This document shows, in pieces, positions 1-10,882 of a stretch of 64,000 nt of DNA. Under the pieces are notes generated by a model. It did no database searches, was not told the origin of the DNA, and saw only the letters and a list, made by a program, of their open reading frames with translations. Position 1 is the first letter of the stretch. The number at the start of each line of letters is the position of its first letter. This stretch comes from Poa pratensis (Eukaryota; Streptophyta; Magnoliopsida; Poales; Poaceae). The stretch is taken from NCBI GenBank assembly GCA_947311845.1, contig CAMZMU010000027.1:72396184-72460183 (forward strand), read 5' to 3'. A program made the position numbers and the translations under genes.

Positions 1-755
1 AACAAAATCTGTACTCATAGTGTCAATAAACATATCCGAAAATAAGCACTTTTTCACGTCTCTTGCTAGCATAGCCAGGCAGAGCCTCTGTTTCTCGTTT
101 GCACCGGAGTGGAATGGCACCCGCAGGCCATGGACACGAGCCACAATTAATCAAGAGCATGCAGAGTTCACATGATGACATGAGAGTTGGTGGACAATGC
201 CGGCCGGCCTCACCGCGTCTGCAGAACAATGGAAACGTGATCCATGTACACCTACAGCAGGTGATGTACGCATTGAGGGTCGGAGATCGACCAGCTGTCG
301 CTTGTCCGCTTGTCTCGGACCATTTGGGTGCTACGGGTCACACGGTGCGACGTCGGTAAACTCGTTTAATTCTGGTATACACGGCCTGTGTCTCGGGTGG
401 GAGGTCGCCCATTGGCTCACCGCTGGGTTTCACCGGCCTAGGTTTTTTGTTCGTCACTCTATGTTCTGGATCCGATAGGTTTGCACCCGCCCATTATCTC
501 GGGTTTAATTCTTTTTATTTTAGATTTAAACTCGTTTAATTCTGGTATACACGGGCGTGTCTCGGGTGGGAGGTCGCCCATTGGCTCACCGCTGGGTTTC
601 ACCAGCCTAGGTTTTTTGTTCGTCACTCTATGTTCTGGATCCGATAGGTTTGCACCCGCCCGTTATCTTGCATTTATCGCTGCCATTGGGTCGGCTTTGT
701 TTGGGTCCACCTTTTTGCTATGCGAGTCAGTTTTACATCGGTCATTATATGATAA
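1..755. other. Left flank of the outer Helitron, no gene recognised
   Basis: Short open frames exist but none has a recognisable domain, splice structure or codon pattern, so I call no gene. The right half holds the 170 bp duplication listed separately. Position 755 (A) is the target base next to the 3' terminus of the minus-strand Helitron that starts at 756. Confidence 0.6.
361..670. repeat. 170 bp tandem duplication
   Basis: The segment beginning ctcgtttaattctggtatac at 361 recurs at 531. Both copies run through the same landmarks (gggaggtcgcccattggctc, then ggatccgataggtttgcacc) with few differences. The copies diverge near the Helitron boundary. Seen directly; function unknown. Confidence 0.9.
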
Positions 756-766
756 CTAGGACTGTG

Positions 767-786
767 GCCCGCGCGATTGCGCGGGC
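767..786 (-). other. Helitron 3' terminal hairpin
   Basis: GCCCGCGC-GATT-GCGCGGGC is a perfect 8 bp stem with a 4 base loop. On the minus strand it lies 7 bases before the terminal CTAG at 756-759. Helitrons carry such a hairpin as the rolling-circle termination signal just inside the 3' CTRR. Confidence 0.85.
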
Positions 787-794
787 AAGGTCTT

Positions 795-2250
795 TGATTT
801 TTTTTTTTAAATATACAAATAGTTTTTGGTTTAGTATTGAAAGTATTAAATATTAAGTTTCATATGACATATAAATTATCCTAACTTAATAATTTCAATA
901 GATAGTACATGTAAAATCACAAACATACAAAAGTAAAGGTTTAGTCTCATTCAAACAAAAAATCCAGTATGCGCATGTAAGGCATTAACTTATTTTTACA
1001 TTTCTTATATTGTTTGTGAAAACAATTAAGTATACAACTAAATCATAGTAGGATATTTTTTTGGTACCTAATTTATGAGAATAAGTAATCACTTAATATT
1101 TTTTCTAGTAGCTTTTTTTTGTTTGACTTAGAGTTGTTAATAATCGATTTTTTTTAAATATACAAATATTTTTTGGTTTCGTATTGAAGGTATTAAATAT
1201 TAAGTTTCATATGACATATAAATTATCCTGACTTAATAATTTCAATAGATAGTACATGTAAAATCACAAACATACAAAAGTAAAGGTTTAGTCTCATTCA
1301 AACAAAAAATCCAGTATGCGCGTGTAAGGCATTAACATATTTTTACATTTCTTATATGATTTGTGAAAACAATTAAGTATACAACTAAATCATAGTAGGA
1401 TATTTTTTTGGTACCTAATTTATGAGAATAAGTAATCACTTAATATTTTTTGTAGTAGCTTTTTTTTGTTTGACTTAGAGTTGTTAATAATCGATTTTTT
1501 TTAAATATACAAATATTTTTTGGTTTAGTATTGAAGGTATTAAATATTAAGTTTCATATGACATATAAATTATCCTGACTTAATAATTTCAATAGATAGT
1601 ACATGTAAAATCACAAACATACAAAAGTAAAGGTTTAGTCTCATTCAAACAAAAAATCCAATATGCGCGTGTAAGGCATTAACATATTTTTACATTTCTT
1701 ATATGATTTGTGAAAACAATTAAGTATACAACTAAATCATAGTAGGATATTTTTTTGGTACCTAATTTATGAGAATAAGTAATCACTTAATATTTTTTCT
1801 AGTAGCTTTTGTTTGTTTGACTTAGAGTTGTTAATAATCAATTTTTTTTAAATATACAAATATTTTTTGGTTTAGTATTGGAGGTATTAAATATTAAGTT
1901 TCATATGACATATAAATTATCCTGACTTAATAATTTCAATAGATAGTACATGTAAAATCACAAACATACAAAAGTAAAGGTTTAGTCTCATTCAAACAAA
2001 AAATCCAGTATGTGCGTGTAAGGCATTAACATATTTTTACATTTCTTATATGATTTGTGAAAACAATTAAGTATACAACTAAATCATAGTAGGATATTTT
2101 TTTGGTACCTAATTTATGAGAATAAGTAATCACTTAATATTTTTTCTAGTAGCTTTTTTTGTTTGACTTAGAGTTGTTAATAATCGATTTTTTTAAAATA
2201 TACAAATATTTTTTGTTTAGTATTGAAGGTATTAAATATTAAGTTTCATA
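795..2250. repeat. Tandem array of about 348 bp AT-rich units, left part
   Basis: Units begin with a T-rich run followed by aaatatacaaatattttttg, at about 795, 1145, 1493, 1840 and 2184. Each contains gatagtacatgtaaaatcac and ggtacctaatttatgag. Copies differ by a few substitutions. The fifth unit is cut exactly at 2250 by the inner Helitron and resumes at 6218. Such arrays are common inside grass Helitrons; it has no coding content. Confidence 0.95.
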
Positions 2251-2317
2251 TCTCTACTATAAAAGAACGCAGTATCCTGTCTTCTGTCGGACGGACGAAA
2301 GGTCATTTTACACTTTA

Positions 2318-2900
2318 GTGCCTCTAAAAGTTGGGAATCAACCCGCAGTCCTCAGTTACCGGTTCGTGGCCTTTTGCTCTCCCGGATCACGCACCGGTTC
2401 TTCCCCATCGCGCGGCCATCCGCCGATCTCCGGCGAATACGGCCACCTCGCTCCCACGCCTCTCCCCTCCGCCTGGTCCCTCCGGCGAGGAGCTCCACAT
2501 CTGCCATCGATACGGGGCGAACGCCGCCTCCACCTCCGACGGAAACGAGTGCCACCTCTTCCGTGGATGAAAATAGGTCCACCTCTGCCACTGATGCCTG
2601 ATGGGAACGAGCTCCTCCCTCTATCCCTGCCTTGTTATTTGATTATATTTCTGGTAATTTTCATCTTTCCGTGTCCAGCTTGTGCAAGCCAACGAATTGC
2701 TGGAATCGGGATCAATTTTGCAACTCTGGGAAAGGCACAAGGGCGTTGTTTCTCATCTGTACCTGATGAAGATGCCTCCCAGCGCCCGAAATCATTGGCG
2801 GCTCCAAACGGAAGGATTGGTACTTCGCATAATGCTGGCGACAAAGGAATCTCGTGGTGGTGAGCAATTTTCAATCTACGTCTGCCGCTGTCAAATCTCG
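2318..2900 (+). other. GC-rich open region in inner Helitron, possible captured gene fragment
   Basis: The 181-codon frame from 2318 to 2863 and overlapping frames are GC-rich and unlike the AT-rich rest of the element. This suggests capture of a 5' UTR or exon of a host gene. I recognise no domain in any frame, and there are no convincing paired splice sites. Assignment as captured host DNA is inference from base composition and from the clear capture further along the same element. Confidence 0.35.
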
Positions 2901-3943
2901 TAGTTTCGTTACCATTCTGACGCTGCCTTTTGTACGTCTTTCCTATATAAAGAAGTACTTTTCATGTTCTTTGATGTCGCTGGGATGCACTAAAACATGA
3001 ATAATTGAGCTAACAAATGCAACAGCTGAAATCAGAAATTGGGATTGGAAATAAGCAATCTGTTTGGCGACAAGCTATAAAATATCAGCCAAGAGAATCA
3101 CGTGCAAGCACACCATAATCTGGAACGGAAAGATCTATGGGGTGCAAGCAGTTTAAAGACAGAAGAGCCGGCACACTAGCTGTTTGACATAATGCGGGTA
3201 AGAAACAAAGCACACCGCATCAGTTGGGTAAGCAAGCTGGACACAACTGTATACGCCTTCTGTTCGTTTAGTGCCGTTCGTACAATGGAATTGATTGATA
3301 ATTAAAATATGTGATCATCAAGTATAATTATATAACTGTATGTTCAGTCACCATAGCACAAATATTTGCCTGGAAAAATATTCGCGCCGTTGTGTCCATG
3401 GCTGAATTTACCCTTTTACATTGCCCTGCTCCGATATTGTTTTATCAAACGAACATATTGTAGTTATTAGCATTTAAATATTCATAGTTTACAAACTCAG
3501 AGTCCAAACATAAATAACCAACAGACGTGGAACCGAACAACAAGCATTGCGATTAACTTATGCTACTCTGGTGTTCCATTCAACTCTCCAAAATTCTCAA
3601 GCTACCCTATATTTGGCCTTTTATACTATTGTTCATGTTTCATTAATACTACTCTGGTAGAGGGTTGTGATTTTTCTGAATTGATAGCATGAGTACTGGC
3701 GAGGCCTGCTTTGGTACCTGATGAAACGTGTTATATGGTAGATATAAATTGTGCCATTCTATTTACAGGATCAAGCCTATATACATTAATCCACATCAGT
3801 TCAGGTTATGACTAGAGGATTTTGTATGTCAGGGTTAACTAAATTGCTAAAATTGGATCAAGCCTGTGAATGAGCTCTGTAATATTATTTATTTTCTGAA
3901 CTATGCCATCCACTGTCTTGATTTTTACAGGGACCGGAGATCC

Positions 3944-4412
3944 CTTCCTTAGAGTCATTGTGGATCTCCCAACACTTACACAGAAGGACAAGGTAGATAT
4001 CCTACAGTGGGATGTAGCAAACAAAATTGACATGATTGCAATCTCGCTCAAAAGGTGATGATCAACATGTGCAATCAACGTGGAAAGCCTGATTTTACTG
4101 CAACCAGATGCTGGAATCGATGATTTAATTTCCCCACCCTGCACGGGCAGAAGCAGCAGGGGGCATATCCAGAGTTAGCAGTGCAGACAATTTGCAAAGT
4201 CTGCTCAATGACAGTCATATGTGAATCGCCAGCTCCAATTCCTATGAGCCCACTGAAGAGTTTGGCATCATCAGCTGTTCGGACGGCTAATGTCTCCAAA
4301 TCTTCACTCATCTTGGTCCTCGGGAGGGGAGGCAAAGACTGCAAGGCTCGTCGCCAAGTACTGGCAAGCCATGCCGGTACTGATCGCCAAGTACAAGTGG
4401 TTCTTCCTTAGA
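3944..4412 (+). pseudogene. Captured pyruvate kinase fragments
   Basis: Translated pieces match plant cytosolic pyruvate kinase in order. The first (about 3950-4052) reads DLPTLTQKDKVDILQWD then NKIDMIAIS. The second (about 4065-4155) reads GKPDFTAT, MLESMI and ARAEA, split by a frame change and a stop codon. The third (about 4160-4400) reads GAYPELAVQT, PMSPLKSLASSAVRTAN, an LVAKY motif and AMPVL. Intact enzymes convert phosphoenolpyruvate and ADP to pyruvate and ATP in glycolysis. A large stretch between the first and second pieces, including most catalytic-barrel residues, is missing, and the frame is broken at least twice, so this cannot encode an enzyme. It lies in sense orientation in the Helitron, as expected of a captured host gene. 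Confidence 0.9.
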
Positions 4413-5695
4413 CACTGGCTTGATGTCACTCTGTACATTGTTAATAACTATAGAGTAATTATTTCATTTTAGGCTAAGAAAAGTTTTTTCTGACCATTGG
4501 CGAACCCTGCAGAAGGAGCACCAATTTGTTTCAGGATCTGATCGAAGGTTTACAGCCGCTGCAGCCAAGCCAAGGTAGCGTCCATTTAGTGGCATGCACT
4601 TCATTTCCATAATCTATAAGGCATAACCCATCAGAAGCAATAATAACCGCTCAGTTGTACGTTCTCAATCATCAGCCACACCCAACCGACGCCCAAGTTC
4701 ACGTGGCGCCAAGAGGTGGCAACAACAGGAGTGCAAGATTCGAGCAGGCTACCAGCGCCATGGAGAGAGCTTAGGCTACCAGCGCCATAGAGAGAGCTTA
4801 AGGAAGCATGGATCGGGGCTCTTAACTGATGGTTCTGGATGCAAGTGCTCAGTCGACATCATCGTCGAGCCCGCCAGCGTGCTGTAGACAACATGTAAGA
4901 GTGGGCACGATGGAGGCGTGCAGAGAGGTCGAAAGGTCCGTTACCGAGGGGAAGAAATAGTCATGTGTAAATATTTGTGCATTTTTTAAGTTGTGTACGC
5001 CTCAAGGAAGCATTTAGATTTTAACCACATGATTATAAGATGTCCTCCAATAAGAAATATATGTTAATTTGTGCGCAATGAAGGTTAAATATCCTTTGAG
5101 AAAAATCACATGGTGTACATGCCAAATCTTTATCTTCGGAAAAGATAATCTTAAATTTGTATAAGTTGATTTACTGTCAACCAGATTCAGCACAATAAGT
5201 TGATTTCTAAACAATGGTTGTAAGCACATAAGCTATACATACAATACAGAGTCAATAGAGGAAAAGTTTTAGTTTACCGGTAGAATATTCCTATGAAAAG
5301 TCATTGAGGTCTATGCATCATTTTACACTAATCTTTTTATGGTGATGTTGCCAAAATTATGTGTATGTATTATTTATTCCTTTTGTCATGCTTGACATAG
5401 TTTCCTTCTCTTTTTCATTTTGACTGTTACTTCATTTAAGCACAAGTTCACTTTGAATTGCTTCCGCAGAGGTCTATGTATTATGCAATGTGATGATTTT
5501 TTAGTCAGTGTTGGTAGTTGATGCATAGGTGTATTTATTAGAAGATTGAGATATTATTGTAACTTCTTTTGAATGAATCGTGCAATGTTATTGTACCTGC
5601 TTTTCTTGGGAAGAAACGCACAATACTTTGATAACCTTTCTTTTATTTGACATGTTGTCAAGTATAAAATACACCTTATTTTTACTATAGTAATA

Positions 5696-5853
5696 CTCCC
5701 CCGCTCCACAATGTAAGATGTTTTAGGCCTTTTCCACAACCACATGTATACACATGTATCTAAATATGTTTTAGTGTATGTTCACTCATTTTAGTCTGAA
5801 TCTATACAACATGTGAAAAACCTAAAACATATTATATTAAGGAACGGATGAAG
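5696..5853. mobile_element. Stowaway MITE inside the inner Helitron
   Basis: The inverted ends are ctcccccgctcc and ggaacggatgaag, flanked by TA at 5694-5695 and 5854-5855. The interior also folds back (gatgttttagg versus cctaaaacat). TIR type, TA duplication and size of 158 bp fit Stowaway (Tc1/mariner-derived) elements. It inserted after the Helitron acquired this segment. Confidence 0.9.
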
Positions 5854-6217
5854 TATTTAGTATTTTATGACATTTGTAAATTATTTACTTGCTCACATCT
5901 ATGGTGAGCATAGCAGAAAACTACACAATATATTGTATCACATTCTAGGGACATTATAGACTTCCACTGGGGGAGCTCATTGAGAAGATATATGTAGGTT
6001 TATGTTATGAATAAAGATCGTGTACCACCGTCACTGAACTTTCTCACACGGTGCAACAATTGTATGAGCAATGCTGCCAAAATGTTTTTGGGTTGCTCCG
6101 TCGCAACACATCAACATTTAGCTATATGGATAAACATAAAAAATGCGAACTAAATTAAGAAAATGTGGTATATCATACACTTGTGTCACCCGTAGCAACG
6201 CACGGGCATTCAACTAG

Positions 6218-6868
6218 TGACATATAAATTATCCTGACTTAATAATTTCAATAGATAGTACATGTAAAATCACAAACATACAAAAGTAAAGGTTTAGTCT
6301 CATTCAAACAAAAAATCCAGTATGCGCGTGTAAGGCATTAACATATTTTTACATTTCTTATATGATTTGTGAAAACAATTAAGTATACAACTAAATCATA
6401 GTAGGATTTTTTTTTGGTACCTAATTTATGAGAATAAGTAATCACTTAATATTTTTTCTAGTAGCTTTTTTTTGTTTGACTTAGAGTTGTTAATTATCGA
6501 TTTTTTTTAAATATACAAATATTTTTTTGGTTTAGTATTGAAGGTATTAAATATTAAGTTTCATATGACATATAAATTATCCTGACTTAATAATTTCAAT
6601 AGATAGTACATGTAAAATCACAAACATACAAAAGTAGAGGTTTAGTCTCATTCAAACAAAAATCCAGTATGCGCGTGTAAGGCATTAACATATTTTTACA
6701 TTTCTTATATGATTTGTGAAAACAATTAAGTATACAACTAAATCATAGTAGGATATTTTTTGGTACCTAATTTATGAGAATAAGTAATCACTTAATATTT
6801 TTTCTATTTTTCTATAAAATGAAGTTGATCGTAGCTTTTTTTTTTTGACTTAGAGTTGTTAATAATCT
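6218..6868. repeat. Tandem array of about 348 bp AT-rich units, right part
   Basis: Continuation of the interrupted fifth unit (6218 to about 6496) and a sixth unit (to 6868). The sixth unit contains an extra stretch of about 25 bases around 6805-6830. The phase is exactly that of the left part once the inner Helitron is removed. Confidence 0.95.
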
Positions 6869-8408
6869 TTCTTCCTAACACTGTATCCACCTTATTTTTT
6901 CTGCACTTCTTGTTTCCTTCGATTTATAAGGTCGAATAAATGCTTAGTATTTTTCCATTTACGCCACAGAGTGTACAGGAATAATGAAGGATTGAATATT
7001 TTATTAAGTCAGCAGAGTCGTGTCTGAAAATAGTTGCTTCAAGAATTAAAATAAAGTGCGTTACTTTCTCTTCTCATCTTACCTTCGTGAGCGTTAGTGC
7101 TGGTCAGCTGTCACTCCTTTTGCCTAGTTCAGGCGTTATACTTTCCCCGAGTCCTCAGTCCTCACTCCTCAGTCCTCACCGTTCCCCATTGAAGATACTT
7201 TTGTACGCCTCTTCACTAAATCTTTGAGCTGCCGCCGCCCCTGAAAACCAAATCGCCGGTGCTCTAGCTATTCTCCTTCGCTCACAACTTTATTTTTGGG
7301 TGCTGCTATGGAGGAAAGTGCGATTCGTCGGAGGGCGCTTCAGGCAGCTTGCGTCCGTACGCGTTTTGTTCCGTGCGGCCGGCAGATTGCGAGAGCTGTT
7401 CTTGGAGGAGATTAACGCGCTGATGTGTGTTGTTGGTTTTACTCTGGGAGGTCATGACCACAAATTGGTACGATTTCCTCTCAGTTTTTGTTTTTTTTAA
7501 GTAATGTCAGGTCGAACTATTTGTTGAGCTAGCAGCATTGCTGGTATGATATATGAAGATATCAAATTATTATATTAGTGTTTTTCTGTCTTATATTTGA
7601 CTGGATAGATGCAGTGTTCTAGTTTCCCATTGTTTCATGTTTGGGTGTACAATACTCTCTATCAGTTGGTATTGGCTGAGTGTGCAGCCGAAAGTGCGCA
7701 TGTTTACACAGGTCACACACCTTTTTTTGTAGCGAGATTCATGGCAGTTGAGGTTTGCTTATGTAATTAGCACCCTTATGGTACGGCATGTATGTTTTAA
7801 GCATAGACATCTATAGTTGTTCTGTACCTTTTGTTTGTGGATTGGTACCGGTTCGACTTCAAGCCAGTATTTGCTTCCAGTAAGTAATCTGCAGCAGAGG
7901 TTATATAGTAATATAACAGAGAAGAGCAAAGTGCAAGTCGTAAATGAAATAGGAAATTAAAAAATTCATCGAGTCTTCTTTAATGCCCCCTCCACTTTTT
8001 TCCGGGCTTGGGACCGGCATCGGCAGTGTTAGGCCCCCCGCCCCCTACCCCTCATAGATATGTAACAAAATGAGTTGGTGTTTATTTTCTGATTCATGTA
8101 AATATGTAATTGTTTAGATATTGGTACATGAATATCTATCTATGAACAATAAAAGCACAGAGTATAAAATCACATGGGTACACTCTTTTATATGTTACTA
8201 CAAATTGTAGGAATTAATATAAAAAAATATTCTGACTGGCCACTATGCAAAATAATAGAATCCTGAAGCAGAATACTTATTTTTCGGTAGAGTAGTATGT
8301 CATATCCATCCTGCCACATAATGCATAAGAACTGGTAAGTATGATAAGTCTTTTTTGTTGAATTTATGTTTTTGGAAGGTTTGTAAAACGATTCCATTTG
8401 TCATACCT
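6869..8408. other. Outer Helitron interior, no gene recognised
   Basis: This lies between the tandem array and the helicase stop codon. Around 7307 a plus-strand ATG opens a short GC-rich frame of about 33 codons. A longer overlapping frame covers 7300-7500. Neither shows a known domain. A pyrimidine-rich patch sits at 7983-8050. The segment may contain further captured host sequence, but I cannot support a gene call. Confidence 0.4.
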
Positions 8409-8594
8409 TTAGAAAATCTCTGTGTAGACTATGTTCTTGACAACATCATTGTCTTTGCTATCTTCGTCAGTGACCATTACACGCAGCCCATCCCGTCTTG
8501 TCACTCTTGAGAATGCTACATATAGTTGTCCGTGTGTAAAAACCTGTTTAGGTAAATATAGTCCAACCTTCTTTAGAGATTGCCCCTGGCTTTT

Positions 8595-10084
8595 TTTTTA
8601 GATAAAGAGTGTTTATTGATATCGAGAAGATACAACATGCACCCAGCCTCTGCAACAACGCAATAACCGAAGCCATTACGAATGCACACAGCCAAAAGAC
8701 AATAAGAAGAAGAAATAAAAAGAAAAGTCCCGCTAAAGAGTTACAGTCCTTGCAGCAGCCGCACAACCACCACCAAAACAACACCTGATGTCCACTTCTT
8801 CAAAAGCAACATCTTCAAGAAGAACAGTGCCAGGCACAGCCAATTAAGGCCAGGCCTTGGGTTTTCACCCTGAAGATAGTCCTCGCTCTCAAAACAGTAT
8901 CTTCAGCAAGAACACTGCCAGACACAACCAATTAAGGCCAGACCTTGGATTTTCACCCTGAAAGGTAGGACTTAGGCCTCCACGTATGTTGTCGCCCCCA
9001 CTTACAAGCCGCTGCTCCAAGTCATGAAACACCAAGCCAATTCCTCAGCCGCACAAGGAATCAAACCACCATTGCCAGTCCTCAGATCTCGCCTTCCATG
9101 TCATTCTCCGCCAGCACCATGGAACGAGAAAGCGTGCTCTATGATATTAACAGCCAGCAGAGCTTCGAAACGCTCCCTCTGAAACCAAACGGTCAGAGAA
9201 AAAACACAGGTGCGCACGATCGAATACCATCCGATCCAGCAATCTCCAGGCATGAAGCGCCCGGTGGAGTTCGCCGGCGGAGCCTTCCGAAACACGATTG
9301 TCCAGCCAGATCAATGGGGATAGGCATCCGGCAGATTGCAACCTTGATGCGAGAAGAACCCTAGGACCCTCTCCTTATTCAGCTTGAGCACCCGAAAACA
9401 GGGGCTGAACAGAGGAGATCCAGCCGGCCGCTGTCTTGCCGGCCGCCGGCACCACCTCGGTGCCCAGCAGCCGGAAACACTAGGCTCCCCGCACCATCCT
9501 GCTGTCGAAGGGAGGCTTGCCCGAGACCAATAGACCCGAGCTGGCCGTCGCCCGAGGCCAAAATACCCGAGCTGGCCGTCGCACACCGCCGCGTCTGCAG
9601 GGGGCGGCCACCTGACCATCTCCGGCGAAGGAGACAACCACCACCACCATATCCGGAGCTGCTGCCCCGGACACCCTCAGTCATGCGAAAGTAGCCTAGG
9701 GAAACCGTCCACATCGTCGACGGGCAGCAGAAGTTGCGCAGATGCCATGGCCGATCTAGATCCAACGGGCCCAGATCTGGCCTGGATCCTCGCCGCCCCT
9801 ACCAGCCCTGCCGCCGGCCGTTGAGGGCGTATTGGTCGCCGCCACCCGCACAACCGCCGTTGGAGAGGGAGAGGAGGGGCCGCCGCCACCTCTACCAGCC
9901 GCTGGCCAGAGGGAAAACCGCCGCCACCGCCGCTGCGCCCGCGGGCCTTTGCCCGGTGACGCCTATGGCGGCGGCGCGAGGGAGGGGGGCGCGAGGAGGG
10001 CCTGGAGTCGGCGAGGAGGGGCACCCCGGGGGCGGCGGCGGCGCCGCCTCGGGGGTCGGAGGGAGGGGGCTTGTTTACATATAC
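8595..10084 (-). mobile_element. Non-autonomous poly(A) retroposon in helicase gene
   Basis: The 14 bp target duplication tgcccctggctttt occurs at 8581-8594 and 10085-10098. Joining the copies restores helicase reading from INKSQGQ into SLKKVG. A T run at 8591-8599 is a minus-strand poly(A) tail, which with the long variable duplication indicates LINE-type integration. The body of about 1490 bp is very GC-rich at its 5' end (9400-10070) and has no reverse transcriptase. Around 8810-8965 it carries a direct duplication marked by gccaattaaggccaggcctt. It resembles the non-autonomous LINE-mobilised retroposons of grasses; the family name is unknown to me. Confidence 0.85.
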
Positions 10085-10541
10085 TGCCCCTGGCTTTTGT
10101 TGATTGTCATAGCAAAGCACACCGAAATAGGATATTGTCTCCGTTTCACAATGAATGGCCATGCTGATTCTGTTGGTGACATTATTATTCTCGGAATATA
10201 AACTTTTTCTCCAACATGAGTTCCTGTTATGATCTGTGCCTCGATGAATCTTCTTCCAAGTTGAATAATCATCATCCTAGTACCATTGCATAACCCGGCA
10301 CTTTGGTTGATATTACGTAGGAGCATCACTGGTAGGCCCACTTTTAGTTTTAGCTCGTGATTTGGGATTCCAGGGAACGGTAAGCTGTTCAAAAATTCCA
10401 TTGTATATAGTAGATCTGTTTCACCATTTAAGGTTGTTGCTTTGCATACTGTATCACAACTTAGATAAGTTTTCTCTTCACCTTCTAATTGATCCATCAT
10501 ATATTCATTTATCTCGCGTACTGTTTCGTTCCTTGGACATA

Positions 10542-10882
10542 TATCTGGCCATGGGCCGGGCCGGGCCGGGCTTCGGGCCGGGCCTAAAAAAGCCCGCGGG
10601 AAAAAGCCCAGGCCCAGGCCCGGCCCGACTCAGCCATCGGGCCTAGATTTCAGGCCCAGGCCCGGCCCATCACTACAAAATCCCGTCGGGCCTCGGGCCT
10701 CGGGCCGGGCTTCTTACTGAAAACAGCAAAATTCAAAGCCCAGGCCCGGCCCATCATGTCCATCGGGCCGAAATATGAGGCCCAGGCCCGTCCCATGGGT
10801 TAGGCCCGTCGGGCCTAGGCCCTGTAATTTCGGGCCGGGCCGGGCCGGGCTGGTCGGGCCGGGCTGGAGATGGCCAGGCTTA
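10542..10882. mobile_element. GGCCCGGCCC-rich MITE in helicase gene
   Basis: A 10 bp direct repeat cttggacata at 10532-10541 and 10883-10892 flanks 341 bp of gggccgggcc-type sequence. The ends share ctggccat in inverted orientation. Removing it with one duplication restores the helicase frame (AILCP followed by RNET). The size and 8-10 bp duplication suit a hAT- or Mutator-derived MITE; the terminal repeats are too degenerate to decide. Confidence 0.8.

Larger units (their letters stand above)
2251..6217 (+). mobile_element. Inner Helitron, complete, non-autonomous, with empty site
   Basis: The element starts with TCTCTACTATAAAAG at 2251 and ends with a short hairpin (CCCGT/ACGGG) followed by ATTCAACTAG at 6217. 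It sits exactly between A (2250) and T (6218), the Helitron target dinucleotide. Removing it joins aagtttcata to tgacatataa, which is the continuous sequence in the neighbouring repeat units, so the empty site is present several times in this window. It encodes no Rep/helicase and therefore depended on another element. It carries pyruvate kinase gene fragments on its plus strand and a Stowaway MITE. Length is 3967 bp. Confidence 0.96.

Noticed and set aside
767..786. Hairpin as a rho-independent terminator
   Set aside because: The window is plant nuclear DNA; the hairpin position beside CTAG fits a Helitron 3' end better.
9311..10201. Frames of 100-160 codons in GC-rich DNA
   Set aside because: Inside the retroposon that interrupts the helicase, with low-complexity residues and conflicting strands.
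10714..10882. C-terminal extension of the 738-codon helicase frame
   Set aside because: It reads into the GGCCCGGCCC MITE, and the true helicase continues on the other side of the insertion.
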